Origin: Candidatus Omnitrophota bacterium
Lineage (GTDB): Bacteria > Omnitrophota > Gorgyraeia > JABMRN01
DNA length: 10,464 bases
Direction: 5' to 3'
Assembly (NCBI GenBank): GCA_013202515.1
Contig: JABMRN010000249.1
Coordinates: 1-10,464 of the forward strand
Shown here: piece by piece, positions 7,451 to 10,464 of the stretch
How positions within the stretch are numbered: position 1 is the first letter of the stretch
Layout: every line of letters starts with the position of its first letter
Notes under the pieces: model-generated
The model's input: the letters and a program-made list of their open reading frames with translations, nothing else
Told to the model about the DNA's origin: nothing
Database searches by the model: none
Position numbers and translations under genes: made by a program

Positions 7451-7924
7451 ATGGCGAATAACGATATTGAAAAAGCTGAAAAATACGCACAAAGACTTCT
7501 TAGGGTTCGTCAAAGAAGCGAAAACGAGTTAAATACAAGGTTAGGCAGGAAGGGATTCGACAATAGGACAATAGCGAATTTAATAGACCAGTTTAAGGAA
7601 AAGGGCCTATTGGATGATGTTAAGTTTGCCAGATCCTGGGTAAATTCCAGAATGAAGTTAAACCCAAAAGGCGCACTTGCTCTCAGGCACGAGTTAATCG
7701 AAAAAGGTATTTCGAAAGAAAATATTGACTTGGTAATTCCTAAAAATGTCGAATTCGAAGAAGAAACAGTAAAGCGGCTTGTTTCGGAAAAGGCAAAGCA
7801 GCTTAAAGGGCTGCCGAAAACAAAAGCAAAGAAGAGGCTCTACGATTACTTGGCGCGCCGCGGTTTTAAGTACGAAGTTATAGATACGGTAATAGGGAAA
7901 ACTATAGACATAGATGAAAAGTAG
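7451..7924 (+). CDS. recX: Regulatory protein RecX
   Basis: This 157-residue, highly charged, helical protein matches RecX in length and motifs. The N-terminal helices read AEKYAQRLLRVRQRSENEL, then RLGRKGFD and the signature GLLDDVKFARSWVNSR. A second repeat is KGALALRHELIEKGIS, and a final repeat is KKRLYDYLARRGFKYEVI. RecX binds RecA filaments and usually limits their growth or activity. The gene starts 15 bases after the protease stop without a clear ribosome binding site, and its end overlaps the alaS start by 11 bases. Its position downstream of recA supports the identification and suggests co-expression with RecA. Confidence 0.95.
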   Translation: MANNDIEKAEKYAQRLLRVRQRSENELNTRLGRKGFDNRTIANLIDQFKEKGLLDDVKFARSWVNSRMKLNPKGALALRHELIEKGISKENIDLVIPKNVEFEEETVKRLVSEKAKQLKGLPKTKAKKRLYDYLARRGFKYEVIDTVIGKTIDIDEK

Positions 7925-9842
7925 CGATATAAGAAATAAATTTCTGGAATTTTTTAAGTCCAAGGACCACGAGGTGGTGGCTAGCGATACACTCGTTCCG
8001 AAAAACGATCCCTCGCTTCTTTTTACGAGCGCGGGAATGAATCAGTTTAAGGATCAGTTCATGGGACGCAATATCACCTACAAGAGGGCAGTTTCTTCTC
8101 AGAAGTGCCTTAGAACAGGCGATCTTGAAAAGGTAGGGAAGACAAGTGGTCACCACACTTTTTTTGAGATGCTCGGAAACTTTTCTTTTGGTGATTATTT
8201 CAAGAAAGAGGCTATAGCCTGGGCCTGGGAGTTTATGACAGGCGTCCTTGGAATTTCAGAATCCAAATTGTGGGTTTCTGTTTATAAGGATGATGATGAG
8301 GCATTCGACATATGGTTAAAAACTGTTAAGGTTCCAAAAAAGCGCATAGTAAAGTTCGGCGCAAAAGATAATTTTTGGCCGCAGAACGCTCCTACAGAGG
8401 GACCGGACGGGCCATGCGGACCGTGCTCAGAGATTTTTTATGATTATGGAGAAAAAACAGGATGTGGCAAAAAAAGCTGTAACCTTTCCTGTGACTGCGG
8501 AAGATTTGTTGAGGTATGGAATCTCGTTTTTACTCAGTTTAACAGAAAAGGAGTGAATAATCTAACGCCACTTCCTAGCAAGAATATAGATACCGGCATG
8601 GGGCTTGAGAGGATATCGGCAGTGATGCAGGGGGTAAAGACAAACTTTGAGACGGATTTGTTTACACCTATAATCGATCAGATTATGGGTTTTGGCATAC
8701 AGATTCCAAAGGCCTCTATGAGCACGATAGCAGACCATATACGCGCTGCGACCTTTGCCATATGCGATGGTGTTTCGCCCTCAAATGAGGAGAAGGGTTA
8801 CGTTGTAAGAAAATTGATACGTCGTTCATCCTTATTGACTAAATCCGATGTGCCGCATCTCTATAATTTGGTGCCTTGTATCGTGAAAATCATGAGCGAT
8901 GTTTACCCGCGCCTTAAGTCAAGAAGGGAAGACATATCATTTGTTATCAAGCAGGAAGAAGAAAGGTTTAGGAACACGCTTCAAAGTTCGCTGCCCAAGT
9001 TTAAGGAGTTGATTGAAAAATATCGAAAAGAAAGAAAAATACCTGGCAATGAAATCTTTAAGCTGGTTGATACCTATGGGCTTCCCATCGAAGTGATTGA
9101 GTCGAAGGCGAATAAAAGCGGTTATAAACTTGATATCAAGGGATTTGAAGAATGTATGAAGAGGCAAAAGGAGCTCTCAAAAGACAAAAGCAACATGCTA
9201 GCTGGCATTTTCGGTGAGGACGCATTTAAGAATGCGCCACGACCTAAAATTTTAGAAGTAGAACCGTTAAATGTGGAAATCGCGTTTATGGAGAGTGGAG
9301 GTGTTGAGATAACGAGCCAAGCATTAACAGACGATAAGGTTTGCATACTGACTTCACCGCAGTGCGGAGCGTTTTACGCAGAGGCGGGAGGTCAGGTTGG
9401 AGACTCAGGCTTTATTGAAAATGTCATGGATGGAAGTAGGACCGAAATTCTAAATACACGAAAAGTGGATGGTAGGATTATCCACGAGTGCAAAGTCCGC
9501 GGACAGTTAGCCAGAGGTATCAAGGTCCGCGTTATTCTTGATAAAGAGCGAAAAGAAAAAATTGCGATCAATCATACGGCTACCCATCTTTTACATGCCG
9601 CACTCAGAAAGGTGCTTGGTGAACATGTTCACCAAGCAGGATCGCACGTAGACGAGAAGAGGTTAAGGTTTGATTTTACATATTCGCATAAGCTTAGCGA
9701 TAGAGAAATTGAGCGCATCGAAGAACTTGTAAACGAAAAGATAAAGGAGCAAAAAATAGTTAAGAAAGATATGAAGTCCCGCGAGGATGCCGAAAGGAAG
9801 GCGCAATTGCCCTTTTCGGTGAAAAATATGGTAAAGAAGTAA
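7914..9842 (+). CDS. alaS: Alanine--tRNA ligase, N-terminal part (frameshifted gene)
   Basis: This frame encodes the aminoacylation domain, the tRNA-recognition region and the first part of the editing domain of AlaS, the class II enzyme that charges tRNA-Ala. Motif 1 region: SLLFTSAGMNQFKDQFMG; motif 2: KTSGHHTFFEMLGNFSFGDY; motif 3: GMGLERI. A Cys cluster (Cys184, 189, 193, 195), also known in other bacterial AlaS, precedes GRFVEVWNLVFTQFNR. The editing domain has EAGGQVGDSG and the zinc-binding HTATH (His554, His558). True homology ends at about residue 629 (codon 9798-9800). The last residues (AQLPFSVKNMVKK) are out of frame, because the conserved GAIALFGEKYG is encoded in the -1 frame from 9800. 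If the sequence is correct, the product could charge tRNA but would lack the editing CxxxH and the C-Ala domain. The start overlaps recX by 11 bases; the N-terminus fits the family. The ribosome binding site is weak. Confidence 0.96.
   Translation: MKSSDIRNKFLEFFKSKDHEVVASDTLVPKNDPSLLFTSAGMNQFKDQFMGRNITYKRAVSSQKCLRTGDLEKVGKTSGHHTFFEMLGNFSFGDYFKKEAIAWAWEFMTGVLGISESKLWVSVYKDDDEAFDIWLKTVKVPKKRIVKFGAKDNFWPQNAPTEGPDGPCGPCSEIFYDYGEKTGCGKKSCNLSCDCGRFVEVWNLVFTQFNRKGVNNLTPLPSKNIDTGMGLERISAVMQGVKTNFETDLFTPIIDQIMGFGIQIPKASMSTIADHIRAATFAICDGVSPSNEEKGYVVRKLIRRSSLLTKSDVPHLYNLVPCIVKIMSDVYPRLKSRREDISFVIKQEEERFRNTLQSSLPKFKELIEKYRKERKIPGNEIFKLVDTYGLPIEVIESKANKSGYKLDIKGFEECMKRQKELSKDKSNMLAGIFGEDAFKNAPRPKILEVEPLNVEIAFMESGGVEITSQALTDDKVCILTSPQCGAFYAEAGGQVGDSGFIENVMDGSRTEILNTRKVDGRIIHECKVRGQLARGIKVRVILDKERKEKIAINHTATHLLHAALRKVLGEHVHQAGSHVDEKRLRFDFTYSHKLSDREIERIEELVNEKIKEQKIVKKDMKSREDAERKAQLPFSVKNMVKK
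9613..9638. repeat. Perfect 26-base palindrome inside alaS
   Basis: The left half TGCTTGGTGAACA (9613-9625) is the exact reverse complement of the right half (9626-9638), with no spacer. It covers codons for VLGEHVHQA in the editing domain, just after the HTATH motif. The protein motif is conserved in AlaS, so part of the symmetry follows from coding, but 13 uninterrupted pairs are rare by chance. Possible roles are a protein-binding site or an RNA hairpin or dimer site; none is demonstrated. Confidence 0.6.
9798..9801 (+). other. Frameshift site in alaS (apparent loss of one G)
   Basis: Up to codon AAG at 9798-9800 the first frame reads DAERK. From base 9800 the -1 frame reads GAIALFGEKYG and continues into VRVVSIGDYSKELCGG, exactly as expected for AlaS. 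Adding one G to the GG at 9800-9801 joins both parts into an open frame of about 849 residues. No canonical X-XXY-YYZ slippery heptamer is present in frame, so programmed slippage is not supported. A real mutation or an assembly or sequencing error is more likely. Confidence 0.85.
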
Positions 9843-9844
9843 GG

Positions 9845-10462
9845 GTGGTTTCCATCGGGGACTATTCCAAGGAGCTTTGTGGCGGCTCTCACATAGAGAA
9901 TACAAAGGAAATAGGGTTGTTTAAGATTGCCAGGGAAAGCTCTATAGCTGCCGGCATGAGAAGGATAGAGGCAGTTACCGGAGAAAATGCCAGGCTTTGC
10001 ATTGAAGAACAGAAGAATCGTCTAAAGAGAGTGAATGAGTCTAAAAAGAAAAAGGATGAAGAAAAATTACTTCATCATCAAAGGATGAAAGAGGCCGAGA
10101 CTAGATTAGATGAAATATCGAGTAAGGCAAAAGACATAAAGGGCGTAAAGGTCATACTCGAAGAAATAAACGACGCGGATTTAAATTTGTTGAGGAAATT
10201 GTCTTACAGCATAAAGACAAAGAATAAATCGTCCTTTATTGTGCTTGCAGGCAAACGGGATGATAAAGTAATCTGTGTTTTATCTATTTCGGAGGATTTG
10301 GTTAAAAAAGGTATGGACGCCGTGGCTATGATTAAGGAGATAGCAACTGTCATTGGAGGATCCGGCGGGGGGCGAAAGGAATTTGCACAGGCCGGTGGAA
10401 AAAATATCTCTAAGATAAAAGAGGCCCTGGCAAAGGCAAAAGAAATATTTAGCAGGAGTTAA
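9845..10462 (+). CDS. alaS: Alanine--tRNA ligase, C-terminal part (frameshifted gene)
   Basis: This is the continuation of alaS in the -1 frame. The homologous frame actually begins at 9800; the GTG at 9845 is only the first possible start after the stop of the upstream frame and is probably not a true start. It carries the rest of the editing domain, with the zinc ligands Cys (codon 9878-9880) and His (9890-9892) in the CGGSH motif, then SSIAAGMRRIEAVTG. A charged coiled-coil region (about 10000-10130) follows, and then the C-Ala/DHHA1 domain ending in GGSGGGRKEFAQAGG, which helps bring tRNA to the editing site and dimerise the enzyme. The gene ends with TAA at 10460-10462, giving a total repaired length of about 849 residues, close to the usual 870 or so. 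As a separate 205-residue protein it would have no known function. Confidence 0.93.
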   Translation: MVSIGDYSKELCGGSHIENTKEIGLFKIARESSIAAGMRRIEAVTGENARLCIEEQKNRLKRVNESKKKKDEEKLLHHQRMKEAETRLDEISSKAKDIKGVKVILEEINDADLNLLRKLSYSIKTKNKSSFIVLAGKRDDKVICVLSISEDLVKKGMDAVAMIKEIATVIGGSGGGRKEFAQAGGKNISKIKEALAKAKEIFSRS

Positions 10463-10464
10463 TA

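Noticed and set aside
8463..8497. Cys cluster in AlaS as a novel metal-binding insertion
   Set aside because: A similar Cys-rich segment before the RF-E-WN motif is known in other bacterial AlaS proteins, so it is family variation.
9800..9842. Programmed -1 ribosomal frameshifting in alaS
   Set aside because: No in-frame slippery heptamer is present. The conserved residues already lie in the -1 frame from 9800, so a later slip at the A-rich stretch near 9822 would lose them.

Overview
The window is a compact stretch of bacterial chromosome with every gene on the + strand and no intergenic gap longer than about 100 bases. It holds the 3' part of a large lipid-metabolism gene, a small PAS-domain gene, and then a tight run of cinA, thpR, recA, a HtrA/Deg-type protease gene, recX and alaS. 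No RNA gene, insertion sequence, CRISPR array or phage gene was seen. Base composition is moderately AT-rich and looks even throughout, with no sign of recent transfer.

The organism cannot be named from this sequence alone. The moderate GC, standard genetic code, fused adenylation-carrier-acyltransferase protein and cinA-thpR-recA-recX-alaS order are compatible with an uncultivated lineage such as Candidatus Omnitrophota (PVC superphylum). That is an inference from memory of similar gene neighbourhoods. A close order (cinA-like gene, recA, recX, alaS) also occurs in E. coli, so the core order is old and does not fix the phylum.

Bases 1-2502 encode the C-terminal part of an AMP-forming acyl-activating enzyme, fused to an acyl-carrier-like domain and a PlsC-type acyltransferase. 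It probably activates, carries and transfers a fatty acid to a lysophospholipid. Bases 2592-2945 encode a lone PAS sensory domain. Bases 2978-4787 carry cinA (nucleotide-repair amidase) and thpR (RNA 2',3'-cyclic phosphodiesterase). A near-consensus sigma-70 promoter at 4800-4828, followed by a strong ribosome binding site, introduces recA. The genes after recA are spaced by 6 bases, 15 bases and an 11-base overlap, so recA, the protease, recX and alaS probably form one transcription unit. RecX is the known modulator of RecA filaments. The membrane-anchored protease between recA and recX has no obvious link to recombination.

The most notable features are in alaS. The reading frame is broken by what looks like a single missing G near 9800, inside the editing domain, and the downstream frame restores an otherwise complete enzyme of about 849 residues. 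About 160 bases upstream of the break is a perfect 26-base palindrome. I found no convincing previously undescribed system; most of the window is ordinary housekeeping sequence.
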